From the NCBI GenBank assembly GCA_943788055.1, contig CALSOU010000008.1, positions 176,335 through 240,334 of the forward strand: a stretch of DNA of 64,000 bases, read 5' to 3'. Each line of letters begins with the position of its first letter. Position 1 is the first letter of the stretch. A model generated the notes under the pieces. The model was not told the DNA's origin. It made no database searches and saw only the letters and a program-made list of their open reading frames with translations. Made by a program: the position numbers and the translations under genes. Of this stretch, positions 45,963 to 55,600 are shown in pieces. This stretch comes from an uncultured Saprospiraceae bacterium (GTDB lineage Bacteria; Bacteroidota; Bacteroidia; Chitinophagales; Saprospiraceae).

Positions 45963-47333
45963 ATGAAAAAAGTAAATCTTATTTATGCCCTTCTGATGTT
46001 TTTTTCTGTTCTTTTTATGGGCAACATAGAAGCGCAGTTTGACAACCTTTACTATAATCCGGAAACTGATGAAGCAGTCACTACTTACGCTAGCAATTCA
46101 TACGACTATGATGAAGTTGCTTACGAAGATTCATTTGATGATCGGGCCTTTGAGGACGACTATGACTATCAGTATACTAGTAGAGTTAGAAGATTTCGTA
46201 GATTCAATAACGCAGGATTTGGATATTATGACCCTTGTTTTGTAGATAGAGTATACTACGACCCATTCTTTATGACACCTGCCACATCCATATATGTATC
46301 ATTTGGTAATCCTTGGGGTTTTGGTAGATTCAACAGATGGAATCGATGGAATTCATGGAATTCATGGAATAATCCTTGGGCTTTCAATAATGGCTGGGGT
46401 AACCCATATGACGGATGGAACAATGGTTGGGGAAATCCTTACGGAGGATGGAATAATGCTGTCTGTTACGGAAATTCTTTTTACTACGGAAACAACTTCT
46501 ATGGTAATGGCTGGGGAAATGGATGGAACAACGGAGGATGGAACAATGGCGGTTGGTATAATAATGAAAACGGTAATAATAACGGATACTATGGAGGTCG
46601 ATATGGTGGTTCAACAACTGCATCTACTGAAGGGCAAAGAAGAAATCCGAACTATAGAGCTCCTGAACCAAATAGAGAGCTTGGCGTGAATCAAGGTTCG
46701 TCAATTAATAAGCCAAACGGTAATGATACCAAAAGAGAACGAGTACTTCATAGCGATACTCCTCAGTCTGTAAGAACAAGACCGAATGATGTTGCTAGAA
46801 ATCAGTCTACATCTCCTAGGATGAAAGATCCTACTTCGAGACCTCAAACACCGATTAGGCCAACAGTTAGACCAACAGATGAAGTTAAGTATACGAGACC
46901 TCAAAGAAATTACTCGGCTCCTCATAGGAGTTCAGCACCTAACGAGACGAGAACAAATAATAGAGGTACATATTACGATCAGAGTTCTCAAAATACTAGA
47001 TCAAAAACTCGAACTTATCGAAAACCTTCGAACAGGCCATCAAGTAGCAGTACAAGATCAGGTTCTACAAGAGGATCTTCACGCTCAGGCTCAACGCGAA
47101 GTAGTACAAGAAGTGGTTCGTCGAGATCTGGATCTACTAGAAGCAACAGCAGAAGCGGTTCATCGCGATCTGGGTCCACTAGAAGTAATAGCTCTAGACC
47201 TTCGCGAAGTTCTGGCTCAATGATAAGTAGCAGCTCAAGAGCAAGTTCTTCTAGTTCGGGATCAACAGGCAGCTCAAGATCATCTAGGTCATCTTCAAGC
47301 TCGAGTCGAGGCGGAAGACGAGGCGGAAATTAA
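45963..47333 (+). CDS. Secreted low-complexity protein: Trp/Asn/Gly-rich middle, Arg/Ser-rich tail
   Basis: 456 residues. A signal peptide (LIYALLMFFSVLFMGNIEAQ) is followed by an acidic Tyr-rich part (about 27-75), a basic segment, then about residues 115-210 dominated by W-N-G-Y units (RFNRWNRWNSWNSWNNPWAF and GNGWGNGWNNGGWNNGG). A Pro/Arg linker follows, and the last 100 residues are Arg/Ser repeats (RSGSTRSNSRSGSSRSGSTR). No enzyme motif and no T9SS domain. Such proteins are presumably disordered and may bind envelope polymers or nucleic acid; this is inference. The opposite-strand and shifted frames in the repeats are by-products. A terminator follows at 47379. Confidence 0.8.
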   Translation: MKKVNLIYALLMFFSVLFMGNIEAQFDNLYYNPETDEAVTTYASNSYDYDEVAYEDSFDDRAFEDDYDYQYTSRVRRFRRFNNAGFGYYDPCFVDRVYYDPFFMTPATSIYVSFGNPWGFGRFNRWNRWNSWNSWNNPWAFNNGWGNPYDGWNNGWGNPYGGWNNAVCYGNSFYYGNNFYGNGWGNGWNNGGWNNGGWYNNENGNNNGYYGGRYGGSTTASTEGQRRNPNYRAPEPNRELGVNQGSSINKPNGNDTKRERVLHSDTPQSVRTRPNDVARNQSTSPRMKDPTSRPQTPIRPTVRPTDEVKYTRPQRNYSAPHRSSAPNETRTNNRGTYYDQSSQNTRSKTRTYRKPSNRPSSSSTRSGSTRGSSRSGSTRSSTRSGSSRSGSTRSNSRSGSSRSGSTRSNSSRPSRSSGSMISSSSRASSSSSGSTGSSRSSRSSSSSSRGGRRGGN

Positions 47334-47378
47334 CAAATAAGATTCTTTTGCTAAATAAGCATCAGAAATGAAACAGAG

Positions 47379-47414
47379 GGGTGGATGATGTAAAGCTTTA
47401 TCCACCCTTTTTTT
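47379..47414 (+). terminator. Rho-independent terminator
   Basis: 8-bp stem GGGTGGAT (47379-47386) and ATCCACCC (47400-47407), the loop itself containing the palindrome TAAAGCTTTA, followed by seven T (47408-47414). It lies 46 bases after the low-complexity secreted protein gene and separates it from the outer-membrane protein gene. Confidence 0.85.
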
Positions 47415-47448
47415 GTCCATTCGGTATCAAAAAAATACAGTCAACGCA

Positions 47449-48957
47449 ATGAAAACATACATACCTCAAATATCAAGAAGATTCTTTCAAATAGCCTTTT
47501 TCTTATTGATTACGATAAACCACGTATACAGCCAGACATTGGGCGAAGCTATACTATACAGCTCTTACGACTATGTTGGAACAGCGCGGATGGCAGGAGT
47601 AGGTGGCGCATTCGGAGCATTAGGTGGTGATCAAGGAGCAATTGCAATTAACCCAGCTAGTTTAGGGACTTACTACAAAAGTGAATTTATAATTTCACCT
47701 ATGTTTTTTGGTTCCAGTTCTGAAACTGATTTTGCAAACCTAACGGTCGGCAGCAACATTGCAGCAGACATTACATTTTTTAACATGGGTCTGGTCATTG
47801 CAAATAAAAGCAGTAGTCGAAGTAAATGGAAAACAAGCAATTTTGCTATCAGCCACAATAAACTGACAGATTTCGAAAGAAATATAAAGTTTCAAGGAAC
47901 CTCCGAAGGTTCAATTGTTCAGCGTTTTGCCGAAAGAGCCAATGGTAACGATTTAAATTCTCTCGACCCTTTTGAGGCTGGAGTCGCATATGATGCTTTA
48001 GCTCTAATAGGGCCTCTTGATGGCAATACATACGAAACTGATATTGTAGACGGTCAAGAAACAATGAAATCGCAGAGTATCCGAAGTGATGGAGGAATGA
48101 GTGAACTAAGCCTTGCTTGGGCCGGAAACTACGACGATAAGATACAACTTGGTTTTTCACTTGGAATTCCATTCTTGAATTATAGCTATAACAAAACCTA
48201 TAGCGAAATGGCAATTGATGAGAAATCGCGTTTTAGAGCTCTAAATTACTTAGAAAATTTAACAATATCTGGATCAGGAATAAACTTTAAGGCGGGAATT
48301 ATTGCTATGCCTGTACCTAATCTTCGCATTGGTGCTAGTATTGCAAGTCCTTCAAATTTTTCTCTTGACGATGAGTATAGTACTGCACTTATATATCAAT
48401 ATATTGACAATCAAGAACAATCTCAGCAAGGTTCAAGTGAATCCCCGGAGGGATTCTTTAGCTACGACTTCAATAATCCTTGGCGGAGTACCGGTAGTAT
48501 CGCCTATCTAGTAAAAACTGGAGAAGTTCGCGGCTTTGTCAGCGCTGAAATAGACTACCTTGGTTATACTAACTCAAGTTATGATCTGACCACCGAAAGC
48601 AATAATCCAGGCGATTTCCTACTACAAGAAGATCTCAATAATCAGATAAATACACAATTGAAGAATGCAGTGAATTTTAGAGCAGGAGGAGAGTTAGCAT
48701 ATGATATCTATCGAATGCGTGCTGGTTTCCAGTTGAATGGCTCTCCCTACTATGAAGATGCAGGAAGATACTTCTCAGGATTTAGTCTTGGAGCTGGACT
48801 TAGATTTGATAAGTTTTTCTTTGATGTAGCTTATAAGAACAATGCAAATCAACAAGGATATCTTCCTTTTGTAACAAAAGACGAATCCTCACTTTTGCTC
48901 GTTGAATTAACTACCAGAAATGTGTACATTGCTTCTACTTTAGGATATATGTTTTAA
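47449..48957 (+). CDS. Outer-membrane beta-barrel protein, OmpP1/FadL/TodX type
   Basis: 502 residues from the ATG at 47449; a TTG at 47413 would start inside the upstream terminator. Signal peptide to about residue 30 (FFQIAFFLLITINHVYSQ). Then the family opening YVGTARMAGVGGAFGALGGDQGAIAINPASLG, followed by barrel strands such as FNMGLVIANK, MSELSLAWAGNYDDKIQLGFSLGIPFLNYSYN, NFRAGGELAYDIYRMRAGFQLNG and a C-terminal strand VYIASTLGYMF. FadL-type barrels take up hydrophobic substrates; here the substrate is unknown. It lies 80 bases upstream of the M29 aminopeptidase gene but that gene has its own promoter. Confidence 0.85.
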   Translation: MKTYIPQISRRFFQIAFFLLITINHVYSQTLGEAILYSSYDYVGTARMAGVGGAFGALGGDQGAIAINPASLGTYYKSEFIISPMFFGSSSETDFANLTVGSNIAADITFFNMGLVIANKSSSRSKWKTSNFAISHNKLTDFERNIKFQGTSEGSIVQRFAERANGNDLNSLDPFEAGVAYDALALIGPLDGNTYETDIVDGQETMKSQSIRSDGGMSELSLAWAGNYDDKIQLGFSLGIPFLNYSYNKTYSEMAIDEKSRFRALNYLENLTISGSGINFKAGIIAMPVPNLRIGASIASPSNFSLDDEYSTALIYQYIDNQEQSQQGSSESPEGFFSYDFNNPWRSTGSIAYLVKTGEVRGFVSAEIDYLGYTNSSYDLTTESNNPGDFLLQEDLNNQINTQLKNAVNFRAGGELAYDIYRMRAGFQLNGSPYYEDAGRYFSGFSLGAGLRFDKFFFDVAYKNNANQQGYLPFVTKDESSLLLVELTTRNVYIASTLGYMF

Positions 48958-48997
48958 CAAACTATCATTCAAAGGTTAATTTCAATCCATTAGCTCA

Positions 48998-49027
48998 TTT
49001 GAAAAAACGATCTCTTTTCTATCTTTG
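48998..49027 (+). promoter_or_regulatory. Well-matched Bacteroidota promoter for the M29 aminopeptidase gene
   Basis: TTTG (48998-49001), 18-base spacer, TATCTTTG (49020-49027): both elements match the -33/-7 consensus. The ATG is at 49038, so the leader is only a few bases long. It is the clearest promoter I found in the window. Confidence 0.6.
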
Positions 49028-49037
49028 ACAAAAACAA

Positions 49038-50123
49038 ATGTGGAAATCTTACGCTGATCTTCTTGTTAACTATTCGCTTTACCTCAAAAAAGGAGAACAC
49101 CTCTACATCAGGTCGACTACTTTAGCCGAGCCTCTAATTTCTGAAGTATATAAGGCGGCTATTGAGATAGGAGCTCATGTATCGGTGCAAATAGACTTCT
49201 TTGAGCAACATGAAAATTTCATGCAGAATGCTTCAGATGAACAATTGACTGAAGTACCTCTTTTCCACAAGCAAGCAATTGAAACTTGTGATGCCTATCT
49301 ATATATCAAGGCACCATTTCCTGAATCAAGTATTTCAATATCCTCAGATAAACGTAGAATAAGACAAGAGGCACTAAAAGAAATAAATCAAGTCTACTAC
49401 GAACGAACTGCAAGCGGATCAATGAAACGGAGTTTGTGTCAATTTCCAACTGAAGTAGATGCAAAAAGAGCTGGTCTAACTCTGGAGCAATTTAGCAATT
49501 TTGTATTCAAAGCATGTGGTTTGAAAGAAAATAATCCGGTTTCATATTGGAAAGAGCTCTCTAAAAAGCAGCAGAAATATGTTGATTTTCTAAACTCCAA
49601 GAAAACGATTAGGTACAAAAACAAAAATTCTGATATTTCATTTTCAGTACTAGGCCGAACTTGGATTAATTCTGATGGCAAAACCAATATGCCCAGTGGC
49701 GAAGTTTTTTCAAGTCCTGTGGAGGACACTGTTCAAGGAAAGATCTATTTCGATTATCCGACAGTTTACATGGGTAAAGAGGTGGAAGGAATTACGCTCC
49801 AAGTTAAGAATGGTGAGGTAGTATCTTGGAATGCTAAGAAAGGACAGGAGCACATGGACCAACTACTAAGGACTCCAGGAGCAAGATTTTTTGGAGAAGT
49901 TGCCATTGGAACAAATTATAATATTCAAAGAGCTACTAAAAATATCCTTTTTGACGAAAAAATCGGAGGAACCATCCATATGGCCCTGGGACAATCTTAC
50001 GGACAAACTGGTGGAAAGAATCAATCTTCAATTCATTGGGATATGATCTGCGATATGAAAAATGATGCTGAAATATTAGCTGACGAGCAAGTTTTCTACA
50101 GGAATGGCCAGTGGTTGATTTAG
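49038..50123 (+). CDS. M29 family aminopeptidase
   Basis: Cytosolic metallo-aminopeptidase (AmpS/AmpT type). 361 residues, close to the usual 370-410. Family features: N-terminal LLVNYSLYLKKGEHLYIRS, CQFPTEVDAKRAGLTLEQF, and the two-metal site spread over GRTWINSDGKTNMPSGEVFSSP, FFGEVAIGTNYNI, LFDEKIGGTIHMALGQSYGQTGG and SSIHWDMICDM (Glu, Glu, His, His and Asp ligands all present). It releases N-terminal amino acids from peptides. Preceded by a strong promoter and followed by about 350 bases before the next terminator. Confidence 0.92.
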   Translation: MWKSYADLLVNYSLYLKKGEHLYIRSTTLAEPLISEVYKAAIEIGAHVSVQIDFFEQHENFMQNASDEQLTEVPLFHKQAIETCDAYLYIKAPFPESSISISSDKRRIRQEALKEINQVYYERTASGSMKRSLCQFPTEVDAKRAGLTLEQFSNFVFKACGLKENNPVSYWKELSKKQQKYVDFLNSKKTIRYKNKNSDISFSVLGRTWINSDGKTNMPSGEVFSSPVEDTVQGKIYFDYPTVYMGKEVEGITLQVKNGEVVSWNAKKGQEHMDQLLRTPGARFFGEVAIGTNYNIQRATKNILFDEKIGGTIHMALGQSYGQTGGKNQSSIHWDMICDMKNDAEILADEQVFYRNGQWLI

Positions 50124-50478
50124 AAATATAGCTATCATCGATCCGTCAGATGATATGAGTCTAAGTGCTATGTCGAAATGTTAAACCTCAAGTATTTTGC
50201 TACCTAATCTGTTTTATTGATAGCTATTCTAAAAAAATATAAAAACAATTGTAGTTCTTAGTGGTGCTTTGCGTTTGCATACAAGAGATAAATTGCTACC
50301 AAGTGCTATTTATGTATTTCTAAAAATAAATATCTGAATTTTGCTTACAGAGGTGAAGACAAACTAACTGATGACAGTGACTGAGGTAAATCCTACAACT
50401 GACGATAATCTTGATAACTTAGTTTGGGATATCAAAAAAGGTGAATAATTCTTTGTTCTGATTTACATCTAAAAAGAA
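50124..50478. other. Intergenic stretch, possibly holding a very short frame
   Basis: AT-rich spacer. A 25-codon frame (ATG 50371, TAA 50446-50448; product MTVTEVNPTTDDNLDNLVWD plus five residues) ends 30 bases before a strong bidirectional terminator. It has no recognisable family and no clear ribosome site, so I do not call it a gene. Confidence 0.4.
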
Positions 50479-50511
50479 AAAGGGGAACTTGACTTGATCA
50501 AGTTCCCCTTT
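50479..50511. terminator. Bidirectional terminator between convergent genes
   Basis: 14-bp stem AAAGGGGAACTTGA (50479-50492) with its complement at 50498-50511 and a 5-base loop. A-rich on the left flank and T-rich on the right, so it can end both the plus-strand transcript and the minus-strand helicase gene, whose stop is 47 bases away. Confidence 0.85.
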
Positions 50512-50557
50512 ATTATTTGCGCTTTTGGCCTGTAAGCCTATGAAAGCTCTTTATAAT

Positions 50558-52321
50558 CTATCTTCTTCTGCTAGAGTTACCTTTTCCTCGGTGCGGCTTT
50601 CTTGGTCCGCGTTCAGATCTACGACCACCTCTTCCTCGGTTTCGGTCTCTTCCCCGAGAACCTCTACTCTCCTTGCTTTTACTAGCGGCTACAGGTTTGA
50701 CGACAATATCAGCATTTCCAAATTTTGCATCCTTAAAAGCAGAATTAATAACATTTGCTTGAGTTTCGTCTACTTCAAAAAATGAGAAAGCTGATAAAAT
50801 TTCAATTTTTCCTACCTCAATACTATGCTCAGGTGTGAATTTATTGATCACGGCAAGAAGCTTCTGAGGATTAACCTTGCTTTTTTCACCTAGATTAATA
50901 TAGAATCTTGAGTATCGCTTTCTTGGACCAGTTCGATAACCATCTCCTCTTCCACCATCGTCACCTCTACCACGGTCACGATCCCGGCTTGAACCTTTGG
51001 AATTGATGTCGTCTGAATTCTTATAGTATTGAAGAAATCTATTGAACTCTAATGATATGAACTGCTTGATAATATCTTCCTTGGAATAAACATTAAGTCG
51101 CTGTAAGATTTCTGGAAGATACTCCTGTAGTTCATTTTCGTTCACTTCAGCCTTCTCCAATCTATCGATTAGTTTATCTAGTTGAGCCTTAACCACCTGT
51201 TTCCCGGAAGGAATCTGTTGTTTTATTACCTGTTGACCAATCTTTTTCTCAATTCCTCGTAATTTACTGCGATCGCGACCTGACAACAAAATGATAGATA
51301 CACCTTCGTTATTTGCTCGACCAGTACGACCACTTCTATGAGTATAAGTAGCTAATTCGTCAGGCAAATTGTAGTTGATAACATGTGTCAAACTGTCAAC
51401 ATCGATACCTCTTGCCGCAACATCAGTTGCTACAAGTAACTGGATTTGTTTGCCACGAAACCGTTGCATAACAGAATCTCTCTGACTTTGAGACAGATCA
51501 CCGTGAATAGCATCTGAACTGTAGCCATCGTTTCCGAGTCTTTCCGCAATGTCTTTAGTTTCAGCTCTTGTTCTACAGAACACAATTCCATATATCAAAG
51601 GGTTGATATCAGCAATGCGTTTTAGTGCTTCATATTTCTTTCTACCAGGAACATCGTAGTAATGATGCTCAACATTCTTGGTTCCTGAGTTCTTGTGCCC
51701 GATGGATATTTCTTTTGGATTACGCATGTAGCGTTTCGTCATTTTCGCTATCTCAGCTGGCATTGTCGCTGAAAAAAGCAATGTTTGCTTTTCCTCAGGA
51801 GTTGCCTCCAAGATGGCATCCATATCGTCTTTAAACCCCATCGATAACATCTCATCTGCCTCGTCAAAAACGACAAACTTAACTGCTTGAAGATTTAACT
51901 TTCTTCGCTTTATAAGATCTAAAGTTCTACCTGGAGTACCTACAACGATATGTATGCTACCTCTGAGCGACTTTATCTGTTTGGAAATATCTGTTCCACC
52001 GTAAACCGCAAGTATGTTGAACCGATCCATAAATTTTGAATACGATTCCAAATCTTTTGCTAACTGCATGCACAGCTCCCTAGTCGGACAGAGAATGATC
52101 GCTTGTACATCTGATTCCTTGCTACCAATTTTCTGTAATAATGGTAATCCAAAAGCAGCAGTCTTTCCAGTACCTGTTTGCGCGAGAGCGATCAAATCTT
52201 GATCAGACTCCAACAAATAAGGAATTGCCTCTTTCTGAATTTCTGTTGGTTTCTCAAAACCAAGCTTTTCTACACCGCGGAGAATATCAGCGTGCAGATC
52301 AAAGTCTTTAAACATTGCCAT
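50558..52321 (-). CDS. DEAD-box RNA helicase with DbpA-type RNA-binding domain and Arg/Gly tail
   Basis: ATP-dependent RNA helicase, likely in ribosome assembly or RNA turnover. Of 587 residues, 1-370 are the two RecA domains: Q motif KPTEIQKEAIP, motif I AQTGTGKTAA, PTRELC, motif II VFDEADEML, motif III SAT, and ATDVAARGIDV, HRSGRTGRA. A helical region follows, then an Arg/Gly/Asp-rich stretch (about 440-465), a DbpA-like RRM (about 470-545, YINLGEKSKVNPQKLLAVINK) and a basic Gly/Arg tail (RGSRGRDRNRGRGGRRSERG). The disordered RG tail suits RNA binding and condensate formation. The start MAMFKDFDLH could also be the second Met. Confidence 0.93.
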   Translation of the reverse strand: MAMFKDFDLHADILRGVEKLGFEKPTEIQKEAIPYLLESDQDLIALAQTGTGKTAAFGLPLLQKIGSKESDVQAIILCPTRELCMQLAKDLESYSKFMDRFNILAVYGGTDISKQIKSLRGSIHIVVGTPGRTLDLIKRRKLNLQAVKFVVFDEADEMLSMGFKDDMDAILEATPEEKQTLLFSATMPAEIAKMTKRYMRNPKEISIGHKNSGTKNVEHHYYDVPGRKKYEALKRIADINPLIYGIVFCRTRAETKDIAERLGNDGYSSDAIHGDLSQSQRDSVMQRFRGKQIQLLVATDVAARGIDVDSLTHVINYNLPDELATYTHRSGRTGRANNEGVSIILLSGRDRSKLRGIEKKIGQQVIKQQIPSGKQVVKAQLDKLIDRLEKAEVNENELQEYLPEILQRLNVYSKEDIIKQFISLEFNRFLQYYKNSDDINSKGSSRDRDRGRGDDGGRGDGYRTGPRKRYSRFYINLGEKSKVNPQKLLAVINKFTPEHSIEVGKIEILSAFSFFEVDETQANVINSAFKDAKFGNADIVVKPVAASKSKESRGSRGRDRNRGRGGRRSERGPRKPHRGKGNSSRRR

Positions 52322-52521
52322 ATATAAAATGGGATAAAAAAGAAAATAATAAACCCAAATTTTGAATCAGAGCATTAGCGGTAACTTGCTACTCTATGGT
52401 GATAAATTACTATCATCTTTTTATAATCAGAAAACGTTTTAGCAACTACCGTAACGCTCTTCGATCTCTCCAATACAGAATTGAGGTCAAACCTAATAAA
52501 GCGCAAATGTACAATAAATAA

Positions 52522-52557
52522 CGAAGCCGCATACAAACTAATTTGTATGCGGCTTCG
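52522..52557. terminator. Long hairpin terminator of the M36 peptidase gene
   Basis: 16-bp perfect stem, CGAAGCCGCATACAAA (52522-52537) with its complement at 52542-52557 and loop CTAA. On the minus strand it is followed by TTATTTATTG. It lies 55 bases after the stop of the gene at 52612 and is the longest perfect stem I saw in the window. Confidence 0.8.
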
Positions 52558-52611
52558 CTATGTATTATCTATCAAGCTTTCGCAATGAAGTGAAAGCTGA
52601 AATTCTGAGTC

Positions 52612-55600
52612 TTATTCAATTACTAATCTTTTTATACTAGTATTGCTGTTACTTCTCAACTGAACAAAATACATTCCAGCAGGAATATCAGCGACAGAAA
52701 GCTGAATTACATCAGATCCTTGTGTCACATTTACATTTTGAACAGATACCAAAGCACCGTCTACTGATACAATTGATAGAGTTGCGGCTTCAGTTTGAGT
52801 TGCAGTAAGTCTAATATTGACAGCGTCAATTGCCGGATTAGGGAATAGAGACATTCCAAAATCGTCTCGCTCAAGTTGCTCTAAAGAAGTTATGCCATTG
52901 GACTCAACTAAAGTAATTGCTCCATCGCAAGAATTGAATCCTGACTCGTCAGTTATACAAGCAGTACCTGCATAATCTCTTAAATCAAGAATCTCGAAAT
53001 CATCAATCGCCCATCCTACAAAATCACCTTCTGCAGTTGTATTATCATCTGTACCAAATCTAAACTGCACACGAATATCTTTGCCCGCGTAATCACTAAG
53101 ATCTAGGTAAGTATCTAAGAACTGATCAGCTGAATTTCCTGAAAAAGATGCTAAACTCGGAATTGCAAATGTTCCGTAAGCCAAGATTCCAGTAAATCCA
53201 TTTCGGATGCTCGCATCAAGATTTAGTCTTGTCCAAGTAGTTTGTCCTACTTCTTGAACAGCTACAAATCCTCCATCAGAACCTGCTTCAGTATTATATC
53301 GGTGATTGAACTTTAGAGTAGGTCTATCACCTTGCAGCGTGAAGTAGTCTTTGTAGAATAATTCATTATCTGTCTCTTCATCACCAGGACTTGGAATAAA
53401 CCAAGCGTCTTCACCACTTGCAGCAGCAATATCCGTCAATTCCCAGAATGCAGAGGTACCTTCGTTGATATTGATATCCCAATTATCATCACCATCTTCC
53501 ATATCATCTATAATCTGAGTAACAGACTGAGCTCCTACATCAGAGAGTAAGGAGTAAGTGATACTCACTTCTTCTTCATATGCCATATCACCAATTTCCC
53601 ATACTAACATGTCTCCACTTACAGTTGGTGTGATATTAGCTGATCCATCAACATAGCTAGATCCAGCAGGGATTTCATCAGTAATTACAACTCCTGTAGC
53701 AACTTCGCCATCAGGCAATTGAAGGTAATTCAAAGCTGTCAAAGTAATTGAAAACTCTTCACCCGGAGTAACTATATCATCAGCTGTCTTACGAATTCTC
53801 AGTTCATCCAAACATGCTGTTGGTAAATCAAATCCTTCTTTGTTATCATTTCTGTTTGTAGTTAAGCCTTGCTCAGCGTCAAATCCAATTCCTCTTCTTG
53901 CAAAAACTTCCCAAATCAAACATTGGTGTTGACCATCATAGTTAGCAATATCAGCAGCTAGAATACCTTGGCGACCACTCGCAAAACCTGGTTGACAAGC
54001 TTGCTCTTTCATTCCTTCCATTACAAGTCGAATTGCTCTAGCATTACCAGACTCCAAATTATTAATATCAGGATCATAGCCATAAAGGTCTACCATAGCC
54101 CAGTACAAATCCCAAGTTGTAACTGCCCATACCTCACCTAGCGGGTGTGGTGCTGCAGTACCAATGATATCATCATATGTCTTTGGAGAAATACTCATAT
54201 CAGTACTGTAAGGGAAATCACGAATACCACCACCTGTGATTGGTTCAGAAATTGCATAAGTACCAATTCCTCGAGAATCTGTTCCCATATCACCAGGTTC
54301 AACGGTAGTAACCATTCCGAAGTAATCACTCCAGCCCTCTCCCATTTGCTCGTCGTTTCCTAAACAACCAGCTTGAGCTGGTCCTCCAGTTAATCTATTT
54401 GAAATACCGTGTCCTAGCTCGTGACCAATAATACCGTTATCATAACTTGCATCAAGATTCATTGGACCAACAACTTGTGGCAATTGAATTGTTGCGTTCA
54501 CATCAATTCCTGTGCTAATGGAAGCTCTTAGATTTTGACAATCTGAGTATTTTGCCATTATTGCAGGTATTGTAACTAGCTCTGCATTCTCACCTCCACC
54601 CATATTGAATATATCAGAATCTCCATCTCCACCGTTTACTCCAACTATGTTACAAACTATAACTGCAATAGCTCCTTGCTCTTGTGCATTAAAAGTCTTT
54701 AAACTAAAATCACAAAGTCCACGATCAATCACTGCAATGTTACCAGCAATAGCTTCACCATTGATTAATTCGTTACAACCAGTAGTTCCTTCTGGAGTAC
54801 CATCATCAACTAAAACCAAATTCCCCGTAATTGGAGTATCAGTGACAGGACCACCAAATTGAGCAGATCTTACGTCATACTTTCCAGCCAATTGCTCTGG
54901 GTCATTTACTGTCAATAAATCGAACTCGCTCGCTCCCCAAAGAAACATCTGCATTCGACCTGATGCTCCGTCTGGTGGTGTTGCAAAATTTGCATTGTTT
55001 GTTCCAGATCCATCAGCGGACTCAGCAAATACATAATCTCCACCTTGACCTCCGTTTCCGTAGTTGTTTTGTTGGAAGTTACCTGCTGCTTCGTCGAATC
55101 CATATCTATATGTGAAATCATGTAATCTATTATTGGTAAAGAAAAGATTGATCTGTGCAGCCTTCTCACTATCAGCTGGCTCGAGAGCTTGATCATGCAC
55201 TTCGTCAAAAATCAAATCTTCTCCACCATCTGGCTCACTACCATCAGATATGTTATCAACATTCTTATCCAAGTATGCATGTACGTTATTACCTCTGGTA
55301 ATAGTGAAGTCTGCACCTTCTACTCCGTCAACATCATGCCATCCGAAAGGAGAAGCAAGTACATCAGCAGGATCAGTTACGATTTCATGCGGTCCATGAT
55401 TTGGAGATTCAGCTGGAAAATCATAAACTCGATAGCTTGAACCGTCAACAACCATAGTATTTACAAGAGCTTCGTTTGTCTTGTTTGTCACTGCTTTATC
55501 GTCTTTTGCAAAGGCAGACTTGCAACTTGCTGTGTGACTGTGGGATAAATCCATATCAAAAGCACAGTAAACAGTGTAATTATTCTTTGAAACAATCTCA

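Noticed and set aside
46294..47223. Several long frames in other registers across the low-complexity secreted protein
   Set aside because: They come from the repeated Asn/Gly/Trp and Arg/Ser codons of the real gene; their products are simple repeats without start context.
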